Shown here: positions 45,629 to 54,254 of the stretch, in pieces | Position numbering within the stretch: the first letter of the stretch is position 1 | Layout of the letters: each line of letters opens with the position of its first letter | Source of the DNA: Chryseobacterium oleae | GTDB taxonomy: Bacteria > Bacteroidota > Bacteroidia > Flavobacteriales > Weeksellaceae | Reading direction: 5' to 3' | DNA length: 64,000 bases | NCBI RefSeq assembly: GCF_900115055.1 | Contig: NZ_FOVD01000002.1 | Location: 1 to 64,000 of the forward strand | Position numbers and translations under genes: made by a program | The notes under the pieces: generated by a model | What the model was told of the DNA's origin: nothing | The model's input: the letters and a program-made list of their open reading frames with translations, nothing else | Databases searched by the model: none

Positions 45629-45854
45629 ATACTGATATTTAGAATGCGCCTGAATTGTATTAAAAGATGATGGGAAGCTGGAGGATGGAAGCTTGAAGTT
45701 GCTATTGGACGGTAGTATTAATAATTTCTTTTAAACTGATTGAAGTTGTTTTAAAAATATGAATAAAAATATCCTGTATTTCTATCTTTGGACTTCAATA
45801 ACTTCCCTCTTCGAGCTTCTGACTTCCTTACCTAATGACTTCTCACGTTGATGA
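45629..45854. repeat. Intergenic repeat tract with AGCTTC/GAAGCT units
   Basis: Contains GATGGGAAGCTGGAGGATGG near 45669 and CTTCGAGCTTCTGACTTCC near 45808, degenerate low-complexity units. No gene. Confidence 0.4.
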
Positions 45855-46265
45855 TTAAAAGGTAATTTCATTCTCACTTAAAAATGCTACACCGGTTTTT
45901 ATCGTGGTATAAACATCACCTTCACAGTCTCTGTATGAACATGCGTAAATTTCTTCAATCCACTTATTATTCATAAAGATTAAATTCAAATATTCGTTTT
46001 TTCTTAAATTATTTTTGATGGATAAATAATCTCCTTCTTTGGGCTCGTAAGCAAAACTGAATACATTTTCTGAATTGATCTTCTCTATGACCTCCTCCTT
46101 TATATTTTGAACATATCCGATTTCTGAACTGATCATTAAATAATCTTCATCTTCAGATTGTTCTGTCACTTCATTTTTTCCGATAACGGTTTCTAAAACC
46201 CAGTAATATTTTGAATTTTTTTTAGACTGCGTTCCCAGTACTTTTTCTTCTAAGAGTATTTTCAT
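45855..46265 (-). CDS. Hypothetical protein coupled to tsaD
   Basis: 136 residues, predicted cytoplasmic, beta-rich, no motif recognised. It overlaps the tsaD stop region by four bases (ATGA), so translation is likely coupled. Composition like the chromosomal core. A GTP/RNA role cannot be inferred from sequence. Confidence 0.65.
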   Translation of the reverse strand: MKILLEEKVLGTQSKKNSKYYWVLETVIGKNEVTEQSEDEDYLMISSEIGYVQNIKEEVIEKINSENVFSFAYEPKEGDYLSIKNNLRKNEYLNLIFMNNKWIEEIYACSYRDCEGDVYTTIKTGVAFLSENEITF

Positions 46266-47278
46266 AAATCATATTTTGCAGTTGCGGACGTTTTCATATC
46301 CGTAAATTCTCCTCGCTCATATTTCAGTTGAGCCACCATCGCAATCATCGCCGCGTTGTCTGTGGTATATTCAAATTTTGGAATGTAAATATTCCAGCCT
46401 AATTTCTCATGATTGTCCTGCATTGCTTGTCTCAAAGCAGAATTGGCAGAAACTCCACCTGCAATCGCCACTTCTTTTACATTTAACTCTTTGGCGGCTT
46501 TTTCAAGTTTCGCCATTAGAATTTCAATGATCGTTCTCTGAACGGAAGCACACAGATCATTCAGGTTTTCCTTAATAAAATCCGGATTCTTTCTGACTTC
46601 CTTCTGAATGAAATAAAGCACAGACGTTTTGATACCGCTGAATGAATAATCATAATTCTCCATTCTCGGTTTGTTAAATGTAAAGGCATCAGGGTTTCCT
46701 TCCTTGGCCAATCGGTCTATAATAGGTCCGGCAGGGTAGTCCAGATCGAAGATTTTTCCGATTTTGTCAAAAGCTTCTCCTGCGGCATCATCAATTGTTT
46801 TTCCGATAATTTCCATATCAAAATAATCCTTCACCAGTACGATCATGGTGTGCCCTCCGCTTACCGTAAGACACAGGAAAGGGAATTGAGGCGGCATAGG
46901 ATTTGCATCTTCGATGAAATGGGCTAAAATGTGGGCCTGGAGATGGTTAACTTCAATCAGCGGAACATTCAGACTCATTGCCAAAGACTTAGCAAATGAC
47001 GTTCCTACAAGAAGAGATCCTAAAAGTCCGGGGCCGCGTGTAAATCCTATAGCTGAAATAGCATTTTGTTGTATATTTGCTTTAGTAATAGATTTTTCAA
47101 CAACGGGGATTATATTTTGCTGATGCGCTCGCGATGCCAGTTCCGGGACTACACCTCCATATTCTTTATGGATAGCCTGATTCGCAGCAATATTGGACAG
47201 AATACAGTTTCCCTTGATGATAGCTGCTGAGGTGTCGTCGCAAGACGATTCAATACCTAAAATTATAGAGTCGCTCAT
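46262..47278 (-). CDS. tsaD: tRNA N6-threonylcarbamoyladenosine transferase subunit
   Basis: 338 residues. TsaD (Gcp/YgjD) transfers the threonylcarbamoyl group to A37 of tRNAs reading ANN codons, with TsaB and TsaE. Visible: ILGIESSCDDTSAAI near residues 6-20 (ASKHA phosphate loop), EVNHLQAHILAHF near 108 (HxxxH metal ligands), LTVSGGHTMI near 134 and AIAGGVSANSALRQ near 272. Divergent from tamB with only four bases between start codons; an exact -7 match TAACTTTG lies inside the first codons of tamB (47287-47294), which would give a nearly leaderless message. Confidence 0.96.
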   Translation of the reverse strand: MSDSIILGIESSCDDTSAAIIKGNCILSNIAANQAIHKEYGGVVPELASRAHQQNIIPVVEKSITKANIQQNAISAIGFTRGPGLLGSLLVGTSFAKSLAMSLNVPLIEVNHLQAHILAHFIEDANPMPPQFPFLCLTVSGGHTMIVLVKDYFDMEIIGKTIDDAAGEAFDKIGKIFDLDYPAGPIIDRLAKEGNPDAFTFNKPRMENYDYSFSGIKTSVLYFIQKEVRKNPDFIKENLNDLCASVQRTIIEILMAKLEKAAKELNVKEVAIAGGVSANSALRQAMQDNHEKLGWNIYIPKFEYTTDNAAMIAMVAQLKYERGEFTDMKTSATAKYDL

Positions 47279-47282
47279 AATA

Positions 47283-50200
47283 ATGGCAAAGTTAGAGAAT
47301 AATAACGAGAATGAGAATAAAAAATCTGTAGCTGAGAACCTAAGTGATCAGGTACAGAAGACTGTGGAGAATGTAGAAGGCGCTGTGAAGGAAACAGTTA
47401 AGGAAGCATCTGAACTGGCATCAGATGCCATTCATCATCCCGTAGAAACGGCTGAAGAATTTGGAAAGCAGGCAGTAAAAGATGTGACCAGCTATTCCTG
47501 GTGGACCAAACTTCTTCTGATCCTTTTCTGGCTGGGAGTTATTCTGGTTGGAGGAGTTCTTACAGCCATTAATCTTCCGGCAACCAAGCAGTGGGCGGCA
47601 GATCAGGCACTTCAGATCGTTAACAAAGACTTTAAAGCCGGAATGTCTACCGAAAGTGTAGAAGTGGATTATTTCGGAGACGTTATTATAAAAGGTTTAA
47701 AAATCAAGGACTATAAAGGTCTTGAATTCATCAAAGCAAGAGAATTCCGTGCGAATTCAGATTGGTTGTCACTTGCCTATAATGCCATTTCCGGGAACAG
47801 CAATTCATTGAGTTTTAATTCCCTTACCCTTGTCAATGCCGATGTGAAGGTCATCACCTACAAAGGCGACAGCATTTCAAACTTTATCAGATTTACACAG
47901 CTTTTCGACAGCGGAAAAAAGCGGGATCCAAAGAAACCTCCTTTCCAGCTGAATTCCCGTGTACAGATCATCGATTCAAAAGTTTCTATCGTTAGCCAAA
48001 ACTCTCCGGGAGAACCTGGGAAATGGTTGACGGCTACAAAATTTAATTTAATAGCGCCTAATGTTAAAGTAAACGGCCCCAACATTTCTGCGCTGATCAA
48101 TAATATGTCCTTTGTCACAGCAAGATGGGGGAAATCTCACTTTGTAGATACCTTTTCTACGGAACTCTCTTTAACCCATGAATTTCTTTCTTTAAAAGAT
48201 CTTACCCTGAATACAGATCATTCCCTATTGCAGGGAGATATAAAATTCAATCTTCATGACGGATCATGGTCCGATTTTGCAGACCGGGTAAGCTGGGACA
48301 TGAATATCAAACAGGGAAGCCAGATGAGCGGATATGACATCAGCTACTTTGTGACGAACTGGGATAATTTTAAACCTTTCAACCTGGCTGGAAAAATGAC
48401 CGGCCCACTGAATAAATTCTATCTGGAAAACTTCCTGATCAGAAATCCCGACGTGAATATTGCCACCAAAACCATGAGAGTGGACAGGCTGCTGAAAGGA
48501 AATTTCTCCATTGAAACCAAAGATCTTTCCACAGACTTCACCTATAAAGACCTTAAAGCGATGATGCCTTCATTTATTTCCAAGAAGATGAAGAATTTCG
48601 CAGACGATTTTGGAAAACTGAAATACAACGGAGCGGCAAAAGTAGATCCACAACAAATCTTTATTCCCAACGGAAACCTGATGACGGGAATAGGGCAGGC
48701 GAAAATCACTAAGCTTTCACTTACAGGCTATAGCACGGCAATGCCTAAATATTCAGGATATCTGGAAGTCAAAGACCTGAATACCTCTGTTATCACTAAA
48801 AATAAAGCAGTTGGTCTTATCTCCGGTAAATTCGATCTTAACGGGCAGAGTTTTGACGTCAATACCATGCGTCTGACCACCAAATCCCAGATCAGCAGCA
48901 TTGAGATTATGGATAAGCAGATCAGCAATCTGTATCTGGACGGTTTATTGGACCATAAAAAATATAACGGACTCATCACCATCAATGATGAGCAGGCAAA
49001 AGCTACCATTAAGGGACTTATTGATTTCAGTACCCCAAGGATTATGATGGATGTGAATGCAGACGTCACCCATCTGAATATGAATTATTTTACCAACAAA
49101 CCGGGAAGCCAGATTGTGAGCGGCCAGGTGGTAGGTAAAATGTCCATGTCTTCCATTAATGACCTGACCCTGGATGTGGATGCCAATAACCTTAATTTTG
49201 CTACAGCAACACAAAAGTATATCGTTCCAAAAGCAAAGCTTAAAACCTTCTTGGAAGCTGGCGGGCGTGTCATCGAAGTTGATGCACCGGGAGCTGCTAA
49301 CGGTAAAATCTCAGGGAAATATAATCTGGGTGATCTTGTAGGAATGATGGAAAACGGTATCGGAAGAATTCTGGTAGGACCTCCGCCGAGAAAACTGTAC
49401 AGAGGTCAGAGTTTCAAAATGAATTTCGATGTTCAGCAAGGTGTTGTGAATTATTTCCTGCCGGATCTTAAACTTCCGCAGGGTGCTGTGGTAGAAGGCG
49501 AGTACAACGGAGATTCAAACGATCTGATCCTGAATCTGGATGCAGCTTCCCTGAAGTATATCATGACGAAGAAGGAGGAGATCACCGAAGCAGACAAAGC
49601 CTTGGCAGCCACCAATCCTGAGTATAAACTTAATGACCGTACTAATATCTCCAGAGACAGCGCGATGATTGACAGTGTGATGGTGAGAATCAATACAGCC
49701 AAGCTTGATGAGCAGCTGTATGCAAGGATCAGTAAGCTGGTGTACAATAAAAATATTATCAAAGATTTTGAACTCAGAGGAAAGAATGAAAATAATACGG
49801 CGCTTCACCTGGCGACAACATTTAAACATGGAAGTCCGGAAGATGAGCTGAGTGAAAGCCTTAAATCATACGCCATTAATGTAGATCAATCTACGAATGC
49901 AGCGGGAGATTATGTTTTCAGATTCGAACCTACAGAAGTGAAGTTCAATGATGTTACGTGGGCGATAGATACCAGTCCTGAGCTGGATCATTCCATTACT
50001 TACAGGAAGAGTACGGCTGATTTTGACATTCATAATCTGCGGGTATTTTCAGATAAAAGTGCCCTGTTCATTAAAGAGGCCCAGTTTAAATCGGCAAAAG
50101 ACTTTTATATAGATGCGGATATTGAGGAATTTGCCGTAGAAAAGCTCCTTGAAATGCAGTCCGGAGGAAATCCGATGGGAATCAAAGGTCTGGCGAACGG

Positions 50201-52073
50201 AAGTGTGAAAATCAAAATGGATAAGAGCACGCTGCAGCCCTTGGTAGACCTTACGGTAGACAATATCATGATGAACGGAAATGAAATGGGTGATCTTACA
50301 ATTTCTGCCACCAACGGATTCTCCCTGAATGTTTATGACGTAGATGTCAAAGTAACTTCTGCCGGAGTTCTCGGAAATAATAACCTGCACCTGACAGGTA
50401 CCGTAAATAACAATACCGCTTCTCCGACCATCGACCTGACGGCGGAAATGCGAGATTTTGACATTGCCTTTACCCAACAGTTTGTTCAGACTGTTTTTGG
50501 AAATATTAGAGGAAAAGCGACGGGTGATCTTAAGATTAACGGAAAACTAAGCAACCTGGATTACAGTGGTGATATCGCGTTGAAAGGCTTTGGTCTGAAA
50601 CTGCTCTTCACCGGAGTAGATTATTCATTTGATGATACCGTGATACCGCTTTCCAAAGGACTTGCAATCCTTAACAATATTGAAGTCCATGACGGGAGAA
50701 CGAATTCTAAAGGAACAATCTCCGGAGCGATCCAGTTTGAAACGATTTCTTCCATGGGGGTCAACCTGATTATGCGAGCAGACAATCTTCTGGTGCTTAA
50801 TACTTCGCAGAAAGATTTTGACCTGTTTTGGGGAAGGGTTTACGGACAGGGAGATCTCTACGTAGACGGACCTGTTTCCGGACTGAGTATTTCCACCCCG
50901 AATATGAAGGCACTCAATGGAAGCACCTTTACCTTTAATTCCAGCTCTACATCCAATGTGGAAGAATTCAAAATGCTGAGGTTCCTGAAAGAAGGAAAAG
51001 ACGGACTGATCACTTTGGAAGAAAAGAAAAAGACGGGAGCGAATATGAATATCGATTTCAGTCTTGATGTGGATAAAGGAACCACCGTGAATGTACTTGT
51101 AGGTGATGATGTAGGAAATATTACCGTAAAAGGAACGGCTGACAGATTGAGATTCCAGATGGGAAGACGTGGAGGAATCGCGATGAACGGAACTTATAAA
51201 GTAGATAACGGAACGTTTGTTTCTAAAGCAATCCTGAATAAAACCTTCCAGATCCAAAAGAACAGCAGCATCAGATGGGATGGTGATGCCATGAAGCCGG
51301 CGCTGGATATTACAGCCAATTATGTAAGAATGGTGTCGAATGCAGGGGAATATTTAAGCATGGGGAAACTGCAGCCGATCAGTGTATTGCTTCAGGCGAA
51401 TATCACGCAGTCCTTAATCAACCCGAAAATAGATCTGAATGTGACCGCTCTTGACGTCTCCAGCCAGGTAAAAGAAACATTGGCCGCCAAGATGAGTCAG
51501 GAGGGCGAGAAAGTACTCCAGTTTGGTTCTGTGTTGCTGTTAAGCACCTTTAACGTCTCCAACAGTGGAGGAGTAGATTTTGATGTGGCGGGAGTCGCAG
51601 AATCTTCAGGATATAACATGCTTCTTAAACAACTGGGTTCTGTATTGAATACCATGAGTAACGAGTTCCAGATTGATCTGAATTATGTAAAAGGTGATCA
51701 AAATTCCAACACTGGTGACCGTGCTAATGCAGGGGTAAGCGTGGCTGTTTCGCCTAGAATAAATATCAAAACCGGATTGGGTATTCCACTGACAAAAACC
51801 GAAGGTGCCCAGAATAATTATCTCTCCGGGGAAGGATCTATTGAATATGATGTTTCTAAAAAGAATGATGGTAGTCTCGTCCTGAGAGGCTATTCCAAGC
51901 CTACCAATATCGGAATGGTAAGTACCAATGGATCTGCAAATCAGGCCTATGGTGGGGGAGTTGTGTGGAGTAAAAGCTTTAATTCTCTGTTTAAAAAGAA
52001 GAAAAAAGATAAAAAACCATCAGAACCTAAAACGGAAATAAAAACAGATTCTATAAAATCGAATGCTAAATAA
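47283..52073 (+). CDS. tamB: Translocation/assembly module TamB-like protein
   Basis: About 1596 residues from ATG 47283; a longer reading from 47193 would run into tsaD and is rejected. One N-terminal membrane helix near residues 75-95 (LLLILFWLGVILVGGVLTAI), then a very long periplasmic beta-taco of AsmA/TamB repeats, and the C-terminal TamB domain near 1350-1590 (EYLSMGKLQPISVLLQANIT and QINGQ-like elements). In the family, TamB spans the periplasm and moves phospholipids or assembles outer-membrane proteins with a BamA-type partner, absent here. It ends in a Lys-rich tail. Divergent with tsaD by four bases. Confidence 0.88.
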   Translation: MAKLENNNENENKKSVAENLSDQVQKTVENVEGAVKETVKEASELASDAIHHPVETAEEFGKQAVKDVTSYSWWTKLLLILFWLGVILVGGVLTAINLPATKQWAADQALQIVNKDFKAGMSTESVEVDYFGDVIIKGLKIKDYKGLEFIKAREFRANSDWLSLAYNAISGNSNSLSFNSLTLVNADVKVITYKGDSISNFIRFTQLFDSGKKRDPKKPPFQLNSRVQIIDSKVSIVSQNSPGEPGKWLTATKFNLIAPNVKVNGPNISALINNMSFVTARWGKSHFVDTFSTELSLTHEFLSLKDLTLNTDHSLLQGDIKFNLHDGSWSDFADRVSWDMNIKQGSQMSGYDISYFVTNWDNFKPFNLAGKMTGPLNKFYLENFLIRNPDVNIATKTMRVDRLLKGNFSIETKDLSTDFTYKDLKAMMPSFISKKMKNFADDFGKLKYNGAAKVDPQQIFIPNGNLMTGIGQAKITKLSLTGYSTAMPKYSGYLEVKDLNTSVITKNKAVGLISGKFDLNGQSFDVNTMRLTTKSQISSIEIMDKQISNLYLDGLLDHKKYNGLITINDEQAKATIKGLIDFSTPRIMMDVNADVTHLNMNYFTNKPGSQIVSGQVVGKMSMSSINDLTLDVDANNLNFATATQKYIVPKAKLKTFLEAGGRVIEVDAPGAANGKISGKYNLGDLVGMMENGIGRILVGPPPRKLYRGQSFKMNFDVQQGVVNYFLPDLKLPQGAVVEGEYNGDSNDLILNLDAASLKYIMTKKEEITEADKALAATNPEYKLNDRTNISRDSAMIDSVMVRINTAKLDEQLYARISKLVYNKNIIKDFELRGKNENNTALHLATTFKHGSPEDELSESLKSYAINVDQSTNAAGDYVFRFEPTEVKFNDVTWAIDTSPELDHSITYRKSTADFDIHNLRVFSDKSALFIKEAQFKSAKDFYIDADIEEFAVEKLLEMQSGGNPMGIKGLANGSVKIKMDKSTLQPLVDLTVDNIMMNGNEMGDLTISATNGFSLNVYDVDVKVTSAGVLGNNNLHLTGTVNNNTASPTIDLTAEMRDFDIAFTQQFVQTVFGNIRGKATGDLKINGKLSNLDYSGDIALKGFGLKLLFTGVDYSFDDTVIPLSKGLAILNNIEVHDGRTNSKGTISGAIQFETISSMGVNLIMRADNLLVLNTSQKDFDLFWGRVYGQGDLYVDGPVSGLSISTPNMKALNGSTFTFNSSSTSNVEEFKMLRFLKEGKDGLITLEEKKKTGANMNIDFSLDVDKGTTVNVLVGDDVGNITVKGTADRLRFQMGRRGGIAMNGTYKVDNGTFVSKAILNKTFQIQKNSSIRWDGDAMKPALDITANYVRMVSNAGEYLSMGKLQPISVLLQANITQSLINPKIDLNVTALDVSSQVKETLAAKMSQEGEKVLQFGSVLLLSTFNVSNSGGVDFDVAGVAESSGYNMLLKQLGSVLNTMSNEFQIDLNYVKGDQNSNTGDRANAGVSVAVSPRINIKTGLGIPLTKTEGAQNNYLSGEGSIEYDVSKKNDGSLVLRGYSKPTNIGMVSTNGSANQAYGGGVVWSKSFNSLFKKKKKDKKPSEPKTEIKTDSIKSNAK
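47287..47294 (-). promoter_or_regulatory. tsaD: -7 box TAACTTTG of tsaD inside tamB
   Basis: Exact TAnnTTTG match on the minus strand within codons 2-4 of tamB; the tsaD start is nine bases away. Confidence 0.45.
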
Positions 52074-52155
52074 TCTGAATATTTTAATGATTTTTATCAT
52101 CCGTGTTAATTATTGTTAATGTTTAATATAATTTTTTTAGTTAAATAATTTTTTA

Positions 52156-52163
52156 TAAATTTG
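52156..52163 (+). promoter_or_regulatory. -7 box TAAATTTG of the Lrp/AsnC regulator
   Basis: Exact TAnnTTTG match 44 bases before the ATG at 52208. Confidence 0.5.
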
Positions 52164-52207
52164 CAAAAAATACATGGATTTTTTAAGAAAATTGTAATTT
52201 AACTAAT

Positions 52208-52678
52208 ATGAACTATCAACTGGACGAAATAGACAAGAAGATTCTTGATTTCTTAGTAGAAAACACAAGAATGCCTTTTACAGAGATTGCAAAGCAGATG
52301 GATGTTTCTGCGGGAACAATTCACGTAAGAGTGAAAAAAATGGAGGATGCAGGTATTATTTTGGGATCATCTCTTAATATCGATTATGGTAAGCTGGACT
52401 ATCACTTTACAGCTTTCATTGGGATCCTTTTGACAAAATCAAACCGCACTCAAGAGGTATTGAAAGAATTATCAGTACTTCCGAACGTAATCGAAGCGAG
52501 CGTTATTTCCGGGAAATATAATATTTTCTGTAAAGTAAGAGCTAAGAATACGGAAGATGCAAAAAGAATTATCTATCAGATAGACGACATTCAAGATGTA
52601 ATGAGAACCGAAAGTATGATCTCCATGGAAGAGTACTTGAGCGACAAAAACAGATTGATCAACGCTATTTCTATATAA
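52208..52678 (+). CDS. Lrp/AsnC family transcriptional regulator
   Basis: 156 residues. A winged HTH at the N-terminus (LDEIDKKILDFLVENTRMPF and TEIAKQMDVSAGTIHVRVKK, residues 5-45) and an AsnC-type RAM effector domain at the C-terminus (residues 65-150). Such proteins bind amino acids and control their metabolism; target genes are unknown. Standing alone, ended by the 13-bp hairpin at 52707-52736. The start is supported by the -7 box at 52156. Confidence 0.92.
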   Translation: MNYQLDEIDKKILDFLVENTRMPFTEIAKQMDVSAGTIHVRVKKMEDAGIILGSSLNIDYGKLDYHFTAFIGILLTKSNRTQEVLKELSVLPNVIEASVISGKYNIFCKVRAKNTEDAKRIIYQIDDIQDVMRTESMISMEEYLSDKNRLINAISI

Positions 52679-52706
52679 TTCAAATTTTAAACGAATAAAT
52701 ATGCTG

Positions 52707-52736
52707 AAGAACTTATGAATTTATTCATAAGTTCTT
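52707..52736 (+). terminator. Terminator of the Lrp gene, overlapping the next promoter
   Basis: Perfect 13-bp stem AAGAACTTATGAA / TTCATAAGTTCTT with loop TTTA, followed at once by TACTTTTG, the -7 box of the next gene (52737-52744). Confidence 0.8.
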
Positions 52737-52744
52737 TACTTTTG
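52737..52744 (+). promoter_or_regulatory. -7 box TACTTTTG with a possibly leaderless start
   Basis: Exact TAnnTTTG only five bases before the ATG at 52750, so transcription would start at or beside the start codon. Confidence 0.45.
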
Positions 52745-52749
52745 TACCT

Positions 52750-53127
52750 ATGGAAGAATACAGTTACTTTGACGAGGATCCAAAGAAAGGATGGGGCTTT
52801 ATTTTAGCATTTGCAGCTTTAATGCTGTTCACCATAATGGGGCTTGGAATAGATGTGGATGAATATCTGCAGCATGAATATCTTCAGATCCCGAGGTGGT
52901 ATTTTTTCGTTATCTTTTCCATTGATGTTCTGATGATGATCGGACTGGTGCTGATGTTTTTCTACAGAAAAGTGGGGATCATTATGTTTCCGGCGCTGTT
53001 GGTTCTGCATTTCTTTATGCACAATTATTATCTGTCTACCTTTTTGTATACGGATGTGACTAATCTTTTCCTTTTTACAGGTTTTGGGATGCTTGCTATT
53101 ATTCCGAAATGGAAGTTTTTCAAATAG
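52750..53127 (+). CDS. Hypothetical membrane protein (DUF2569-like)
   Basis: 125 residues with four hydrophobic helices (FILAFAALMLFTIMGLGI, FFVIFSIDVLMMIGLVLMFF, IIMFPALLVLHFFMHNYYL, LFLFTGFGMLAIIPKW). The layout resembles DUF2569 membrane proteins, without certainty. The minus-strand frame at 52819-53208 is a shadow. The start codon is 5 bases from the predicted -7 box. Confidence 0.65.
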   Translation: MEEYSYFDEDPKKGWGFILAFAALMLFTIMGLGIDVDEYLQHEYLQIPRWYFFVIFSIDVLMMIGLVLMFFYRKVGIIMFPALLVLHFFMHNYYLSTFLYTDVTNLFLFTGFGMLAIIPKWKFFK

Positions 53128-53144
53128 AACTTTAAATGTGATCT

Positions 53145-53225
53145 TTAATCTGGTCCGTAGAAGTAAATAGCGGGTTGTTTTAACGGGCTTCTTCTCCGTT
53201 CCTGCCATTCTCCCGGATTGTGGAT
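53145..53225 (-). pseudogene. Remnant of the 3' end of a second grasp-with-spasm SPASM maturase gene
   Basis: On the minus strand 53219-53145 reads NPGEWQERRRSPLKQPAIYFYGPD then TAA, which aligns with the last residues of the intact maturase at 54255 (GKWEDWSRNPLKQHAIRFYR). DNA similarity to 54259-54335 is evident too. Only this tail is left; no start or catalytic region. It lies downstream of the GNAT gene on the same strand. Confidence 0.55.
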
Positions 53226-53266
53226 AAAAAATAGAATTTAAGGTGCTTAAATGAGCTTTTTATTTT

Positions 53267-53836
53267 CTATAGATTTTTCAGAAAGTAGAGAGGGTAATCC
53301 AGCTCAAAAGTTTCGTGAAAAATTTCAAATTTATTTTGAGTGTAAAAAGTACGGTTTTCGGGAGTGGTTGTTTCTACATAAATTAACTCGCCATCATAAA
53401 ATTTTAAGGAGTCGTTCAATAATTTTGTGCCTATTCCTTTCCCTTGTTCTTCCGGAACAACTGCCATGAGCCACAAATGAATGAACTTTTCTTCAGGATG
53501 GAAACTTTTCAAAAGTTTTTCCCTTCTTAAAACTTTTAACATATTGTTTACGCCAATACAGACAAATAGCAACCTGAGCTCTAATGCGAATTTTCTGAAA
53601 CTGAATGTATTGCTGTCGAGGAATAAAATACATGCTTTATCGTGATCATTTAAAAATACATTGCCATTCAATAGGGACACATCAAACTGAAATTCCATTA
53701 ATGCTTTTAGCCTTTTGTACCTGTCACCGGATTTTTTCATCACAAAGTTGATAGAATTGGGAATAAGTACATCAATAAAAGCCTGACATAATATGTCAAC
53801 TGCCTTTTCCCGATCTTTGTGAGTTGCTCTTTTCAT
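53267..53836 (-). CDS. GNAT family N-acetyltransferase
   Basis: 189 residues. The acetyl-CoA pyrophosphate loop is AVVPEEQGKGIGTKLLNDS near residues 129-147 (QGKGIG), followed by ELIYVETTTPENRTFYTQNK, the usual last strands. Substrate unknown. A minus-strand -7 box TACTTTTG is at 53851-53858. It is located between the two traces of a grasp-with-spasm system, downstream of the intact one; a role in that pathway is possible but not shown. Confidence 0.85.
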   Translation of the reverse strand: MKRATHKDREKAVDILCQAFIDVLIPNSINFVMKKSGDRYKRLKALMEFQFDVSLLNGNVFLNDHDKACILFLDSNTFSFRKFALELRLLFVCIGVNNMLKVLRREKLLKSFHPEEKFIHLWLMAVVPEEQGKGIGTKLLNDSLKFYDGELIYVETTTPENRTFYTQNKFEIFHETFELDYPLYFLKNL

Positions 53837-53850
53837 GGATTTAGTTTTGC

Positions 53851-53858
53851 CAAAAGTA
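53851..53858 (-). promoter_or_regulatory. -7 box TACTTTTG of the GNAT gene
   Basis: Exact TAnnTTTG on the minus strand, 15 bases before the start. Confidence 0.45.
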
Positions 53859-53879
53859 AGGATAAATCATTTGAGTAAG

Positions 53880-53935
53880 TTATAAATGATGAGTTATGAA
53901 TTATGAGTTATGAGGTTTTTGAATGATGAGTTTTG
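53880..53935. repeat. Low-complexity repeat ATGAGTTATGA
   Basis: Four to five degenerate copies of ATGAGTTATGA-like units; the reverse complement resembles the CATTACTCATTAC array at 34809-34858. Confidence 0.6.
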
Positions 53936-54027
53936 TTTTAAAAACGAAACCGGCATCCTGAAGCGGGATGAGGTGCTAAGATTTATCCTTTATACATCCT
54001 GATATTTCTTGATGGTTCCCATATATT

Positions 54028-54091
54028 CAATAGGAGCGGGCTTCAGCCCGCTTACAAAATTCATGCATTGCAAAAGGCTTTAGCCCAAACC
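54028..54091 (+). repeat. GGGCTTTAGCCC-type dispersed repeat, copy 1
   Basis: About 64 bases: TAGGAGCGGGCTTCAGCCCG followed by CTTACAAAAT and a second GGCTTTAGCCCAAA. Same order and length as 62851-62914. It lies in the gene-free stretch 53859-54254, which otherwise holds the ATGAGTTATGA array and nothing else I can support. Confidence 0.7.
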
Positions 54092-54254
54092 TGAAGTCCA
54101 GGATTTTTCTCTGATGTTTTTTTACCATAAAAAATAGCTCACAATCTCTTAAATACAGTGTATTTTTATTCATCTTTTTTCAAACGACTTCAATCATTTT
54201 AAAAGAAACTGTTAACTACTTACTGCCCAATAGTAATTCCCATCCTCCATCCTT

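Noticed and set aside
47193..47282. Longer N-terminus for TamB
   Set aside because: It would be coded inside tsaD antisense; the start at 47283 gives a normal TamB beginning.
52819..53208. Minus-strand 129-codon frame
   Set aside because: Shadow of the membrane-protein gene at 52750; its start overlaps the maturase remnant in another frame.
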